The position numbers were made by a program, and so were the translations under genes. Below are positions 1-9,695 of a stretch of DNA of 64,000 bases, piece after piece. Numbering within the stretch: position 1 is the stretch's first letter; every line of letters starts with the position of its first letter. The notes below the pieces were generated by a model that saw only the letters and a program-made list of their open reading frames with translations, ran no database searches and was not told the DNA's origin. This stretch comes from Chitinophaga hostae. GTDB lineage: Bacteria > Bacteroidota > Bacteroidia > Chitinophagales > Chitinophagaceae. The stretch lies in assembly GCF_018224885.1 (NCBI RefSeq), contig NZ_JAGTXB010000012.1:124001-188000 (forward strand), given 5' to 3'.

Positions 1-1280
1 GGTTACGCAATCACCCATCTGTATTTGTTTGGGTGTATGGCAGCGATAAACTGCCCCGCCCGGGCCTTGAACAACAATACCTCGATATCCTGCATCAATA
101 CGATCCTTCACGTCCTTCCCTGAGTTCCGCCCACGATAATACCAGTACCATCAGTGGTCCGGCAGGCGTGAAAATGAGGGGGCCATATGATTATGTGCCG
201 CCCGACTACTGGTACATCGATGATAAAAACGGCGGTGCTTTCGGATTTAATACAGAAACAGGCCCCGGTCCGCAGGTACCATTACTGGAAAGCCTGCAGA
301 AAATGATCCCTGCCGATTCGCTCTGGCCCATTTCAAACGCATGGATGTATCACGCGGCAAGAGGAGAGTTTCATAACCTCGACTACTATAACAACGCCAT
401 GGAAAAACGTTTAGGCAGCCCCGTTAGTCTGAACGATTACCTGCGCAAAGCCCAATACCTGAACTACGAAGGGATGCGCGCCATGCTGGAAGCTTTTGCC
501 GCCAACAGACCCGCTGCCACCGGCATTGTCCAGTGGATGTATAATTCCTCCTGGCCCAAACTCTGGTGGCAATTGTACGATTATTACCTGTTGCCTACGG
601 CTGCATTTTACGGCGCCCGCAAAGCCGGTGAACCCCTGCACATTTCCTGGAACTATGGCCGCCGCGGAGTAGATGTGATCAACAATACCGCCAATTCCGC
701 CGGGCAACTGAAAGCCAGCATACAGGTAATGGATACCGCGTTGAAAACGCTGTACCGCATCGATACCACGCTCCGGGACCTGCAGCCACAGCAGGCTTTT
801 CACCTGCCGGCATTACCGGTACAACCGGCTGCGCCTACCTGGTATCTCGATCTGCAGTTGCAGGATAAAGGTAAAGTCGTAAGCCGTAATTTTTATGTGC
901 TGTCATCCCGGCAGGACCTGCTCGATACCGCGAAAACCAACTGGTACATTACTCCCCAGTCACAGTTCGCTGATCTGTCTTCCCTCGGGCATCTCCCGGC
1001 TGTGAAGCTGGATATGCAATCGAAGTTGACTCGGAAAAACGATACCACTTTCGCCAGGGTAGTGCTGAAGAACCCGGGCAAGGAACTGGCATTTATGGTG
1101 CACCTGGATATCCGCCGCCAGAGCGGGGAAACAGTAGTGCCGGTGTTCTGGGAAGATAATGATATTACCATACTGCCCGGTGAAACGAGGGAGATTAACG
1201 GCTATGTACATACGAAAGATTTACAACAACCTGCGGTGATCGCTTTAAGCGGCTGGAACATCGTACCAATTCATCAATAA
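1..1280 (+). CDS. GH2 exo-beta-D-glucosaminidase-like glycoside hydrolase (3' part)
   Basis: The reading frame is open from the window edge (codons from position 3), so the 5' part lies outside; the GTG at 33 is internal. The visible part starts in the catalytic barrel. It shows RNHPSVFVWVYGSD, where the Asp sits where the exo-glucosaminidase subfamily of GH2 (CsxA type) has its acid/base, and FGFNTET 70 residues later, whose Glu would be the nucleophile. The last 150 or so residues look like the C-terminal Ig-like beta-sandwich domains. The enzyme would release glucosamine from chitosan oligosaccharides, probably in the periplasm or outside. The stop codon overlaps the next start by one base (TAATG), so enzyme and permease are translationally coupled. 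A GH2 mannosidase is a less likely alternative. Confidence 0.82.
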   Translation, partial: LRNHPSVFVWVYGSDKLPRPGLEQQYLDILHQYDPSRPSLSSAHDNTSTISGPAGVKMRGPYDYVPPDYWYIDDKNGGAFGFNTETGPGPQVPLLESLQKMIPADSLWPISNAWMYHAARGEFHNLDYYNNAMEKRLGSPVSLNDYLRKAQYLNYEGMRAMLEAFAANRPAATGIVQWMYNSSWPKLWWQLYDYYLLPTAAFYGARKAGEPLHISWNYGRRGVDVINNTANSAGQLKASIQVMDTALKTLYRIDTTLRDLQPQQAFHLPALPVQPAAPTWYLDLQLQDKGKVVSRNFYVLSSRQDLLDTAKTNWYITPQSQFADLSSLGHLPAVKLDMQSKLTRKNDTTFARVVLKNPGKELAFMVHLDIRRQSGETVVPVFWEDNDITILPGETREINGYVHTKDLQQPAVIALSGWNIVPIHQ

Positions 1281-2521
1281 TGAAAAACAGGAATTATTAT
1301 ATCGTAGCCCTGATTATGCTCACATTTTTTGTGATCTCTTTTCTCACCAATGTAATAGGTCCGCTGGTACCGGATATCATCAGTGGGTTTCACCTGAGCC
1401 TCACCCTGGTGGCGTTGCTGCCTTTTGCCTTTTTTATTGCCTATGGGGTAATGAGCATTCCTGCGGGCATGCTCATAGAAAAATATAAGGAGAAAAGGAT
1501 CATGATAGCATCCTTTGTGGTGGCCTTTCTCGGCGCCCTGCTGCTGTCGTGTTTTCCCAACTACCTGACAGCGGTGGCCTCTCTTTTCCTGATCGGCTGT
1601 GGTATGGCCATGTTACAGGTGGTGATCAATCCGCTGCTGCGCACCTCCGGCGGAGAAGAACATTATGCCTTCAACTCTGTGCTGGCACAGCTGATTTTTG
1701 GATTGGCGTCTTTTGTAAGTCCGCTCGTATATTCGTACCTGGTAGTAAACATACAGGGTGGTGGCTTGCATGCCCTGGCCCGCCTGGTACCACCTGCGTT
1801 GCCCTGGATTTCTTTGTACTGGCTGTTTACCATTATCTGCCTGGCAATGATTATTATCATTGCGGTCTCAAAATTTCCCAAAGTTGCATTAACAAAAGAC
1901 GAGCAGGCAGGGGCGCTGCAAACGCATATCGATTTACTGAAAAAACCGGTAGTGCTGTTGTATTTCTTTGCCTTGTTCTGTTATGTGGGAACAGAGCAGG
2001 GTATCGCTAACTGGATTTCGCAATTTTTGAGCGTATATCATCATTACGATCCGCAAACAACCGGCGCGAATGCGGTGGCTTATTTCTGGGGCTTGATGAC
2101 TGCAGGCGGGGTGGTAGGGCTGCTGTTGCTGAAACTGGCCGATAGCCGTAAAGTATTGACAGGGTTCACACTGCTGGCTATTGCAAGTCTTACCGCAGCA
2201 TTATTTGGCAGCGGACCGGTGGCACGCATCGCGTTTCCGTTGGTCGGCTTCTTTGCTTCGGTTATGTATCCCATCATTTTTTCATTGGCGCTGAATTCTG
2301 TAACAGAACACCATGGCTCGTTCTCCGGCATTCTTGTAACCGGTATCACCGGTGGGGCAGTACTGCCCGTGATCGTGGGTTGGATCGGCGATCACTGGGG
2401 ATTGCGTACAGGCATGTGTTTCCTGTACCTCACCATGGGATATATTTTAAGTATCGGTTTTTGGGCTAAACCTATCATCACCAACAAAACGTTAAGCTTC
2501 GGCAACCGGGAAGAAAGGTAG
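1280..2521 (+). CDS. MFS sugar permease, fucose/glucose permease (FHS)-like
   Basis: The 413-residue protein is almost entirely hydrophobic, with about twelve membrane segments. It has the MFS loop 2-3 pattern (GMLIEKYKEKR) and, in the fourth or fifth helix, GCGMAMLQVVINPLLR, which resembles the N-P motif region of FucP-type sugar:proton symporters. Its start codon overlaps the stop of the glycosidase by one base, so the natural reading is that it imports the monosaccharide or disaccharide the enzyme releases, perhaps glucosamine; the substrate itself is inferred from context only. The 3' end overlaps the convergent PhyH gene by 30 bp. Confidence 0.85.
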   Translation: MKNRNYYIVALIMLTFFVISFLTNVIGPLVPDIISGFHLSLTLVALLPFAFFIAYGVMSIPAGMLIEKYKEKRIMIASFVVAFLGALLLSCFPNYLTAVASLFLIGCGMAMLQVVINPLLRTSGGEEHYAFNSVLAQLIFGLASFVSPLVYSYLVVNIQGGGLHALARLVPPALPWISLYWLFTIICLAMIIIIAVSKFPKVALTKDEQAGALQTHIDLLKKPVVLLYFFALFCYVGTEQGIANWISQFLSVYHHYDPQTTGANAVAYFWGLMTAGGVVGLLLLKLADSRKVLTGFTLLAIASLTAALFGSGPVARIAFPLVGFFASVMYPIIFSLALNSVTEHHGSFSGILVTGITGGAVLPVIVGWIGDHWGLRTGMCFLYLTMGYILSIGFWAKPIITNKTLSFGNREER

Positions 2522-3226
2522 CTGCTCTGCCCACTCGAGGCCGCCGGCTAAGGTCCGCCTGCTGAACTCAATATGTATGACCCTGCGGCTATGCCCGTTG
2601 CTGCTGCGTCCCGAAGCATGCATCAGCAGCGGTCGCATAATCATGATGCCACCTCTTTTTACCGGGCAGCTAACATCCGGTGTGGTGAGCAGATCAATAC
2701 TATCCGGGCGGTAAATACCTTTGCGGTGCGAGCCGGGAATCACCTTCAACGCCCCGTTGTGCTCATCGGTATCATCCAGGTGAATACGAATGGTAAAATT
2801 GTTTTCCAGTATATCAACCGGAGGCTGCACCGCATATTGATCCGGCTTCACAGTCCATGGACCATAACCTTCAACAGGCAATTTTTTCGCTACTGCGATG
2901 GTCAGGTCCTGGTGCCAGGCCACAAACCAGTTCGACTGTCCCGGCTTATCAAAATAGATGGATTTCACCGGGAAATAGCCGGTACCAAAGAGCTGCCCGA
3001 TCATCCCGGCAAGCCTCTCCGTAAAAATAAGCGGCTGTATCCCCGGAACAACCTGTAAAAATCGCCGGATAGCGAAAAGATCACTGGTTTTCCGGAATAG
3101 CGGACCAGAACTGTCTGCCGCACCGATGACACTTATCATTGTATCTATTGTGCTATTGCTGAAAACGTCAGGAATGATGATAAATCCATCAGCATCCAAT
3201 AATGTTGCTATATCTTGTTTACTCAT
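2492..3226 (-). CDS. Phytanoyl-CoA dioxygenase (PhyH) family protein
   Basis: A 244-residue Fe(II)/2-oxoglutarate-dependent dioxygenase of the PhyH family. The iron-binding facial triad is visible as WHQD (His105, Asp107) and LMHASG (His203), and the Arg at 214 or 215 (HSRRVIHIEF) is placed to bind 2-oxoglutarate. No signal peptide, so cytoplasmic. Its ATG overlaps the TGA of the upstream DoxX-like gene by four bases (ATGA), so the two are co-translated. PhyH proteins hydroxylate very varied small molecules and the substrate cannot be read from the sequence. The last 30 bp of the gene are shared with the MFS gene on the other strand. Confidence 0.85.
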   Translation of the reverse strand: MSKQDIATLLDADGFIIIPDVFSNSTIDTMISVIGAADSSGPLFRKTSDLFAIRRFLQVVPGIQPLIFTERLAGMIGQLFGTGYFPVKSIYFDKPGQSNWFVAWHQDLTIAVAKKLPVEGYGPWTVKPDQYAVQPPVDILENNFTIRIHLDDTDEHNGALKVIPGSHRKGIYRPDSIDLLTTPDVSCPVKRGGIMIMRPLLMHASGRSSNGHSRRVIHIEFSRRTLAGGLEWAEQLPFFPVAEA

Positions 3227-4473
3227 CTGTTATACGGATATTCATTGATCCAGTGAAATCCCCTGCTCATCAGTGCAAAATCATTCGGATCTTTTCTTTT
3301 TAGTACCACATGTATGCTGTCGCCGTTTATCTTTCCATTCAGATACAGCGTATCTGTTGAAGGAATACTGTAGTGCATCATCACGCTGTCGGTTTGACTG
3401 CTCCAGTAAGTCAGCAGATGTTTGGTGCTGTCAATTTTCATGTCGTAGTACTGCATATCATCCTTTTTCCTGGCGACCATTTGGTAATCTTTGTCAAAAT
3501 ATACTTTTTGCCAGAATTTAAAATTATTAATTAAAGAATTGGAAAATCCGGCAGTATCGCAAGTCACCGATTTTACTTCATAGATACCATATAAAGGTGG
3601 TGTTGTTTTACGCACGTACATTCGGTCCATTTCTATGCCGCCTGTAATTGTTGTGTATAGATAAAATGCCAGGAAAGCATACTTTAACCCCACAAAAATA
3701 ATGCGTTTCCATTTTGTTTTAAAAACCGGCCGCCAATGGCTCGCCGCAGGAACCGGTTTGTTAAGAACGAAAAAGTTGATCAGCCGTTGTAAATCAGGCC
3801 ATGCGATAAAACAGGAAAGAAGGAGTAAATGTGCAGAGAACAACTTTACGGGGATATCGTAATAAAGATTCATCATTACAATATTAAGCGTTACCGTAAT
3901 GCTCATTAACGCACCAAGCAGCCGGGTGCGTTGGAAGAAAAGCAGCACACCACAAAAACATTCGGCGAAACCGGTAAACAGGTTATAACCGGTGGAATAT
4001 CCCATATATGTCCAGGCAAGTCCCATGGGCGACATGTCGCCAATGGTTTGATCCAGTCGCGCGAGAGAAGGAAAGGGGAACTGTGTTTTTACAACTTTGG
4101 CCATGCCATATCCTATCAGCGTGACCGCAAGACCATAGCGGAAAATAACCATTGTCCAGTAGCACAAGCGGTCGTAGCTCTTCCTGTTACGATCAGTTAA
4201 AGACCATATGATGGTAATAAATAACGACCAAACTATCAGGCAGCAAACCTGCAGGTAGTTGTAGGTGGTGTCGCCACTGCCGCCAGGCCAATATTCGATA
4301 TGATAGTCCCGTTTGATCAGCAGCTTTCCCATCCAGATAACCGGTGTATCGGATGGGAAACTCATTATCCCAAGATTATTAACCAGGTAGGATAAAAAAT
4401 AGATGGCAAAAAAACGGAATAAAATCTTTTTGCCGGTTGACCATGTTGACAGGGACTCGTTTTGGAGGTTCAT
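3223..4473 (-). CDS. DoxX-like multi-pass membrane protein with beta-rich C-terminal domain
   Basis: About 416 residues from the preferred ATG at 4473; an in-frame GTG at 4491 would add six residues. The first 270 residues hold several hydrophobic helices, including the DoxX-type segment around IFRYGLAVTLIGYGMAKV and a FAECFCGVLLFFQRTRLLGA stretch. The last 150 residues are hydrophilic with alternating beta-strand patterns (SVMMHYSIPSTDTLYLNG) and should lie outside the bilayer. Proteins of this layout are common in Bacteroidota and are annotated only as DoxX family; no reaction is known to me. Translational coupling to the PhyH dioxygenase suggests a shared task. Confidence 0.65.
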   Translation of the reverse strand: MNLQNESLSTWSTGKKILFRFFAIYFLSYLVNNLGIMSFPSDTPVIWMGKLLIKRDYHIEYWPGGSGDTTYNYLQVCCLIVWSLFITIIWSLTDRNRKSYDRLCYWTMVIFRYGLAVTLIGYGMAKVVKTQFPFPSLARLDQTIGDMSPMGLAWTYMGYSTGYNLFTGFAECFCGVLLFFQRTRLLGALMSITVTLNIVMMNLYYDIPVKLFSAHLLLLSCFIAWPDLQRLINFFVLNKPVPAASHWRPVFKTKWKRIIFVGLKYAFLAFYLYTTITGGIEMDRMYVRKTTPPLYGIYEVKSVTCDTAGFSNSLINNFKFWQKVYFDKDYQMVARKKDDMQYYDMKIDSTKHLLTYWSSQTDSVMMHYSIPSTDTLYLNGKINGDSIHVVLKRKDPNDFALMSRGFHWINEYPYNR

Positions 4474-4557
4474 AGCGGATCTTTGATGCACTACGAATTA
4501 ATTGAATTTTTTTTATGCCGCCACATATTTAAGAGAGTAGATAAGTATATGATATAA

Positions 4558-4672
4558 AGCTAAAGGCAGAAAGCGGAAAGCAAAAAGCTATTGAAGCGAA
4601 TGATCCAGGCGGGTTTTCCTGCTTAATCATTCGCTTCAATAGCTTTTTGCTTTCCGCTTTCTGCCTTTAGCT
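4558..4672. repeat. 47-bp perfect inverted repeat built of heptamers (locus A)
   Basis: Arms 4558-4604 and 4626-4672 are perfect reverse complements with a 21-nt loop. The left arm is a run of degenerate 7-mers of the form RGCNNAA (AGCTAAA, then GGCAGAA and others) before it loses period. The right arm ends directly at the stop codon of the PKD gene, so on the transcript the hairpin begins right after translation stops. It may act as a terminator or 3'-end stabiliser, although it has no long T-run directly after the stem. Confidence 0.9.
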
Positions 4673-7600
4673 CTACTTGATCAGTATAATACTGCCTTTG
4701 AACTCAAATTTTTCGCCGCTTTCACACACGGTTTGCATGGAGTAAATATAGGTGCCCAGCGGTGCAGCATGATTGCCATTACGGCCGTCCCAACCGGCTG
4801 CTGCTACGTTTACAGGGAAATGTGTTTTTTCAAATACAAGGGTGCCCCAACGATCGTAGATACGCAGCCATTCTATTTCTTTCACCCCCTTTCCCTTAGG
4901 GTAAATACGTTCGTTTCTGCCATCATTGTTGGGGGTAAAAGCAGTCGGCATATAGATGGCGCTCTGGTTGCAAAGCACGTGTATGATTACATCATCGGAG
5001 GCTTTGCAACCATAGGTGTTCTCTACTTCTATTTCGTAGCGGGTGGTAAGGTTGGGGATGGCCTGTACCCGCGGACAGCTACTGCAATCCAGGTAATCCG
5101 CCGGTGTCCATTTCCAGCGAATTACATCGTTGCTGTTGTTGCTGGCCAGGTAAACAGGCACGCCGGCCATTGTTTCCCTGTCTATGCCTGCACTCACCTG
5201 CGGTCTGGCGTTGACGGTTACGTTAACGGTTGCCTGGTCGGAGAAGCAGTTGTCTTTGTCATACCCCGTTACCTCATACGTGTAAGCGCCTGTCCAGGGC
5301 AGCGTGCTTACCGGCGTTGAAGCGTTGGGTTGATCCAATCCCTCTCCGCGCCAGCTGTAGAAATCAGCTCCCCAGGCGCGTAGCGGCAGTTTGTCTCCCA
5401 GGCACAGCACCGTATCCGGTGTGGCGTGAACGGTAAATGGTTGCACCACCCGTAGTTTTACTTCGTCTGTATTGATACAGCCATCATTGTCCGTTACTTT
5501 TACCTGGTAGGTAGTGGTGATCGCCGGTGATGCAGTAGGGTTGGCAATCCCGGCATTGTCAAGACCAGTGGCCGGACTCCATTCATAAATATTGCCGCCC
5601 CCTGCATGAAGGGGGATGGTATTTCCCAGGCAGATAAATGCTGCCGGCGAACTTGCTTTAATATCCGGTAATGGCAGTATGTTAATGGCATGACTGGCCT
5701 CGTTCATACAGCCATCTGCACTGGTAACTTTCAGTATGATATTGGTATTGCCCGGCGTTGCATAAGATTGTGCCGGCGGTTGTTGTACGCTGCTGCTGTT
5801 GCCGTTGCCCAGGTCCCAGGCCCATGTAACATCTGTGGACCGCGTTACACTGCCGCCAAAATTTACCGGTACATCCTTACATGCCTTATCCGGTCCGGAA
5901 ATGGCTGCTAACGGTTTCGGGTATACGTTGATGGCTTCGGATACTTTCTGGTGACAACCATATTTAGTAGTGACTTCTAACCCGAACGTATACACGCCTA
6001 CTTTATCCAGGAAAAATTCCGGGGTGGTAGTATTGATGTTTTTGGGCGTAAGGGATGGATCATAGGTCCAGGTAAAAGCAGGGGTGATACCCAGGTCTTC
6101 TACCGAATAACTATTGAAAACCGGCGCAAACGTAAGCGTTCCCTCGTCACAAAGCTTTGGCACACTGGGATGCAGTTTTATATCCAGCTGATCAATCACC
6201 ACCGGATGGTCCAGGAAGGCGCTGCCTTTACAGCCGGCTGCATCTTTTACGATCAGTTGCGGCTTGTATATGCCTGGGTCGGTGAAGTGGTGCTTTACTT
6301 CGAGTGCATTTGTTTCTTCCACATTACCATCGGTAAAATCCCAGCTGAATGAAGTAGCATTTTCCGGCTTCACGGTAAAGGTGATTTCTTTTTCGAGACA
6401 ACCTCCTTCAGCGCTGGCGGTAATAACGGCATAGGGGCCTTTTACAATCACTATTTCACTGTATTCATCTTCCGTATCGGCGATGCCTTTTACTTTTAAG
6501 GTCACTTTGTAATGCCCTGAGTTGGTATAGGTATGCACCGGAAACGCCTGGTCGGAAGTACTGCCGTCACCGAAATCCCAGGCACAGGTAGTATAGTTGA
6601 TGGAGGTGTTGTTGAAACGATAGATAGCAGGCGCACAGTTACCTCCGTTTACAAATGTATAGGTGTACGTGAAGCTTGCACCCACAGCCGCTACTTTAAT
6701 GGTTTTCGTGGTTTCGTCGGTACAGCCGTTATCGTCTTTTATCTGCAGCTTTACTTTATATATGCCTTCATCCGGATACACGTGCGATAAATAATATGGC
6801 TCAGTAGACGTGTTTCCATCTCCCAGATCCCATTTCAGTTCCGTGATGGTACCGCCGGTTTCATTTGAATTATTCCAGAAATTTATATTGGCGCCGGGCA
6901 TTACCACATACGCATCGGGGGTGAAATCGGCATTGGGACCGTTTACCTGCAGGTTTTTGCCGCTGAAGGTATTTATACAACCCTCCTTGTCTGTTACGGT
7001 GAGGGTGGGAACAAAATTGCCCGCTGTTTGGTAGGTATGCCTGAATGGCGGACTGCTAAAGGTTTCCGAAGGGGTATTGTCGCCAAAATTCCATACCCAT
7101 TTGGCAATACTGCTGCTATAGGTAAGGTCAGAATTGTCGGTGAAGGTAAGCTCTGTTTTCTTACACTCTATTTGCGAAGGGAGGTTGTAGTCAACGATTG
7201 GTCCGCGTACATCCATATCAATCACATTACTGTTGTTAAAGCAGCCCAGCCGGTCCTGTATCCGCAGGTTGACTGTGTGTTTACCGGGAGTAAGACCACT
7301 GTATACCTGCGTAGGTTTATTATAATCCCACCACCCCTGGTCGCTGCCATCGAGCTGCCAGTGATAAGGCCAGGCGCTGTTGTGGATACTGCCATCTTCT
7401 GCGGTTACCCTGGCAGTAAAGCTTTCATTGCTGCATAAAGTAGTTTTGTCTGTAGTAATTGTTACGAGAGAAGGGGCTATAATGCTCACGCGGCTGCTCA
7501 GATAGGTAGTACAATGGCCGTCGGAGGTGGTTAATTGAATCGTATAGTCACCGGATTTCTCATAAATATGTGTTACGTTATCGCTGTGAACGGTATAGGC

Positions 7601-9565
7601 GGTGTCTTTTCCATCGCCCCAGCTCCATTTCCAACTGTTGGCGCCTAATGAATACTCGCTAACGTTAACGGTAGTACGCTGATCGCAGTTCACCGGGCTG
7701 ACGCTGAAACGGGGAAAAGGATTCACCGCTTTGATATAGGCAGTTTTGGTAGCGCTGTTGGGGCAGGTGCCGTTTGACACGGTAAGGGTTACATCGTAGA
7801 GCCCCGGTTCCTGGTAGCTATGTTGCACGGTTGAGCCGTAGCCCGACATGCCGTTGTCACCAAAATTCCAGTACCAGGTATCTCCCACGTCCGACTTGCT
7901 AATGAAGGAGGCATTTGTGTTACCGCATACTTCCGGTGCATCTGGTGAGCTGAAATCCACCGTAGGTTTTTTGTACACCTGTACGGGGCTGGATGCGTTG
8001 ACCGTTCCCGTACAGCCGTTAACGGTAGTGTATTTCAGCGATGCCATATAGTTACCGGCTTTAGGGTACGTGTGCGTGGGGGCGGCGGCAGTGGAAGTAC
8101 TGCCATCACCGAAATCCCATTGAAAAGTTTTTACCACATCGCTGCTGCTGCTGTACGAATCAAAGTTGGCGGTCAGCCCTTCGCAACCACTGGCGTTGCT
8201 TACGGTGGGGGTTATCCGCGTGCTGTTGACTGTCAGGTAAACCTCCCTGCGGATGGCACAACCGTCTTTACTGGTAGCGGTAAGTCTTACGTAAAAATAT
8301 CCTTCCTGGTTAAAATTATGGACCGGGTTTTCCTGGGTAGACTGCTGACCGTCTGCGAAGTCCCAGTTCCAGCTGCTGGCGCCGGTGATGCCCGCTTTGA
8401 AATTAATGGTGGCCGGTACCGCGCAAATTGGTTTGTCGTCCATGCTGATATTGCCACTGGGTGTTGGCTTCACGTCTACCGTTTTCTCCACTACATCGGG
8501 GCAGTTGCCATACATAGCGGTTACTTTTATTTTTACCGGACCGGCGGCCGGCGCATGATAAGTAAGGGTGTTGTTGTTGTATGCCCATGCGGGCTGGCCA
8601 TTGATTTCCCAGTTGGTGCTCTGGGGCTGAACGGGAGAGAAGCCGGCAACAAAATTGCTGTTCTGCTCAGAACACACCAGCGTGGGTACGCTGAGGGTGG
8701 TGGCGTAGTTTGCCACGTTGATGTCGTCTACTTTTTTTACCGCTGCACATCCCCGTTCATTCTTCACCGTTAGGGTAATGCTATGCGTACCCTTGGTGGT
8801 AAAAGTATGTTTGCCGGGATTTTGCTGTGTGCTGCTACCGCCATCATCAAAATCCCATTTATAACTAAGCGTGCCCGGACCACTGGAGGTATTGGAGAAA
8901 TTCACCTCTACCGGTGCTTTACAAAGTACCTTCTCCGCTACGCTGAAATCGGCGTTGATCGCCGGCGCTACGTCAACGACTTTATCCAGCACTTTGAAAT
9001 TCGTACAACCGTAACTGTTAGTAACTGTCAGTACTGCACTATATGCGCCGGGCACAGTATAAGTATGGGCGATACTGCTGCCCGCATTTTCGGCAACGCC
9101 TCCGTCGCCAAAATCCCAGCTGAAACTTTGCAGGGAACCGTCGCCGGGTTGCGATTTATCGGTAAAAGTGGTAGAAAAAGGAACGCAGCCTTTGTTGGGC
9201 GATACGCTGAAATTAACAACAGGCTTCGATCTTACATGAATATAGTCCGTTTTTACAGCTGTTTTACTGCTGCCATCTCCATAGGTTACCTTCAACGTCA
9301 CTGTATAGTTGCCCGTTTTCAGATAGGTGGCTGAGGGCTTTTTTTTCGTACTGGTGTAGCCGTTACCAAAGTCCCATTGCCATGCCACCGGCGCGCCATC
9401 CGACAGGTCGGTAAACGTGGTGCTTACAGACTCGCAATCACTGACTACAGAGGCTTCAAAATCGGCTTTCTGTTGGGCATAGACCTTACCTGTATTAACA
9501 AAATATGCAAAAAAGCATAGTAACAGGGATACAACAATACGGTGCTTGGCAGGGGACAGATACAT
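4673..9565 (-). CDS. Giant PKD-repeat surface protein with T9SS (CHU_C-type) C-terminal domain
   Basis: A 1,630-residue secreted protein. Residues 1-31 are a signal peptide (hydrophobic core SLLLCFFAYFV, ending VYAQQ). Then follow about 18 Ig-like modules of 80-90 residues, most with PKD hallmarks WDFGDG or variants and HTYxxxGxYxVxLTV. The last 95 or so residues are the gliding-motility/CHU_C type sorting domain: MPTAFTPNNDGRNE, IYDRWGTLVFE, WDGR, APLGTYIY. This is the signature of export through the type IX system and attachment to the surface. Near-every module has a Cys pair (GC after the last strand). Likely role: adhesion or polysaccharide binding; ligand unknown. It appears monocistronic, with a long hairpin right behind it. 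Confidence 0.92.
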   Translation of the reverse strand: MYLSPAKHRIVVSLLLCFFAYFVNTGKVYAQQKADFEASVVSDCESVSTTFTDLSDGAPVAWQWDFGNGYTSTKKKPSATYLKTGNYTVTLKVTYGDGSSKTAVKTDYIHVRSKPVVNFSVSPNKGCVPFSTTFTDKSQPGDGSLQSFSWDFGDGGVAENAGSSIAHTYTVPGAYSAVLTVTNSYGCTNFKVLDKVVDVAPAINADFSVAEKVLCKAPVEVNFSNTSSGPGTLSYKWDFDDGGSSTQQNPGKHTFTTKGTHSITLTVKNERGCAAVKKVDDINVANYATTLSVPTLVCSEQNSNFVAGFSPVQPQSTNWEINGQPAWAYNNNTLTYHAPAAGPVKIKVTAMYGNCPDVVEKTVDVKPTPSGNISMDDKPICAVPATINFKAGITGASSWNWDFADGQQSTQENPVHNFNQEGYFYVRLTATSKDGCAIRREVYLTVNSTRITPTVSNASGCEGLTANFDSYSSSSDVVKTFQWDFGDGSTSTAAAPTHTYPKAGNYMASLKYTTVNGCTGTVNASSPVQVYKKPTVDFSSPDAPEVCGNTNASFISKSDVGDTWYWNFGDNGMSGYGSTVQHSYQEPGLYDVTLTVSNGTCPNSATKTAYIKAVNPFPRFSVSPVNCDQRTTVNVSEYSLGANSWKWSWGDGKDTAYTVHSDNVTHIYEKSGDYTIQLTTSDGHCTTYLSSRVSIIAPSLVTITTDKTTLCSNESFTARVTAEDGSIHNSAWPYHWQLDGSDQGWWDYNKPTQVYSGLTPGKHTVNLRIQDRLGCFNNSNVIDMDVRGPIVDYNLPSQIECKKTELTFTDNSDLTYSSSIAKWVWNFGDNTPSETFSSPPFRHTYQTAGNFVPTLTVTDKEGCINTFSGKNLQVNGPNADFTPDAYVVMPGANINFWNNSNETGGTITELKWDLGDGNTSTEPYYLSHVYPDEGIYKVKLQIKDDNGCTDETTKTIKVAAVGASFTYTYTFVNGGNCAPAIYRFNNTSINYTTCAWDFGDGSTSDQAFPVHTYTNSGHYKVTLKVKGIADTEDEYSEIVIVKGPYAVITASAEGGCLEKEITFTVKPENATSFSWDFTDGNVEETNALEVKHHFTDPGIYKPQLIVKDAAGCKGSAFLDHPVVIDQLDIKLHPSVPKLCDEGTLTFAPVFNSYSVEDLGITPAFTWTYDPSLTPKNINTTTPEFFLDKVGVYTFGLEVTTKYGCHQKVSEAINVYPKPLAAISGPDKACKDVPVNFGGSVTRSTDVTWAWDLGNGNSSSVQQPPAQSYATPGNTNIILKVTSADGCMNEASHAINILPLPDIKASSPAAFICLGNTIPLHAGGGNIYEWSPATGLDNAGIANPTASPAITTTYQVKVTDNDGCINTDEVKLRVVQPFTVHATPDTVLCLGDKLPLRAWGADFYSWRGEGLDQPNASTPVSTLPWTGAYTYEVTGYDKDNCFSDQATVNVTVNARPQVSAGIDRETMAGVPVYLASNNSNDVIRWKWTPADYLDCSSCPRVQAIPNLTTRYEIEVENTYGCKASDDVIIHVLCNQSAIYMPTAFTPNNDGRNERIYPKGKGVKEIEWLRIYDRWGTLVFEKTHFPVNVAAAGWDGRNGNHAAPLGTYIYSMQTVCESGEKFEFKGSIILIK

Positions 9566-9695
9566 GCTGGTATAGGTATAATGTCATAAAAGTATATATA
9601 TTTCCCGGGATATTTCCGGCCGATGTATCACTTGAATATTATGTTTTCGCTATACGATTTATGCTTAATTTTAACGGACTAAAAAGCAATCGCTT

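Noticed and set aside
4558-4672. Heptamer arrays considered as a CRISPR array or phage attachment site
   Set aside because: No spacer-repeat alternation of constant length, no cas genes, and units of only 7 nt; the sequence is palindromic.
8072-8773. 233-codon open frame opposite the PKD gene, with several others along it
   Set aside because: The PKD gene is certain and its codon pattern leaves the opposite strand open by chance; no recognisable domain.
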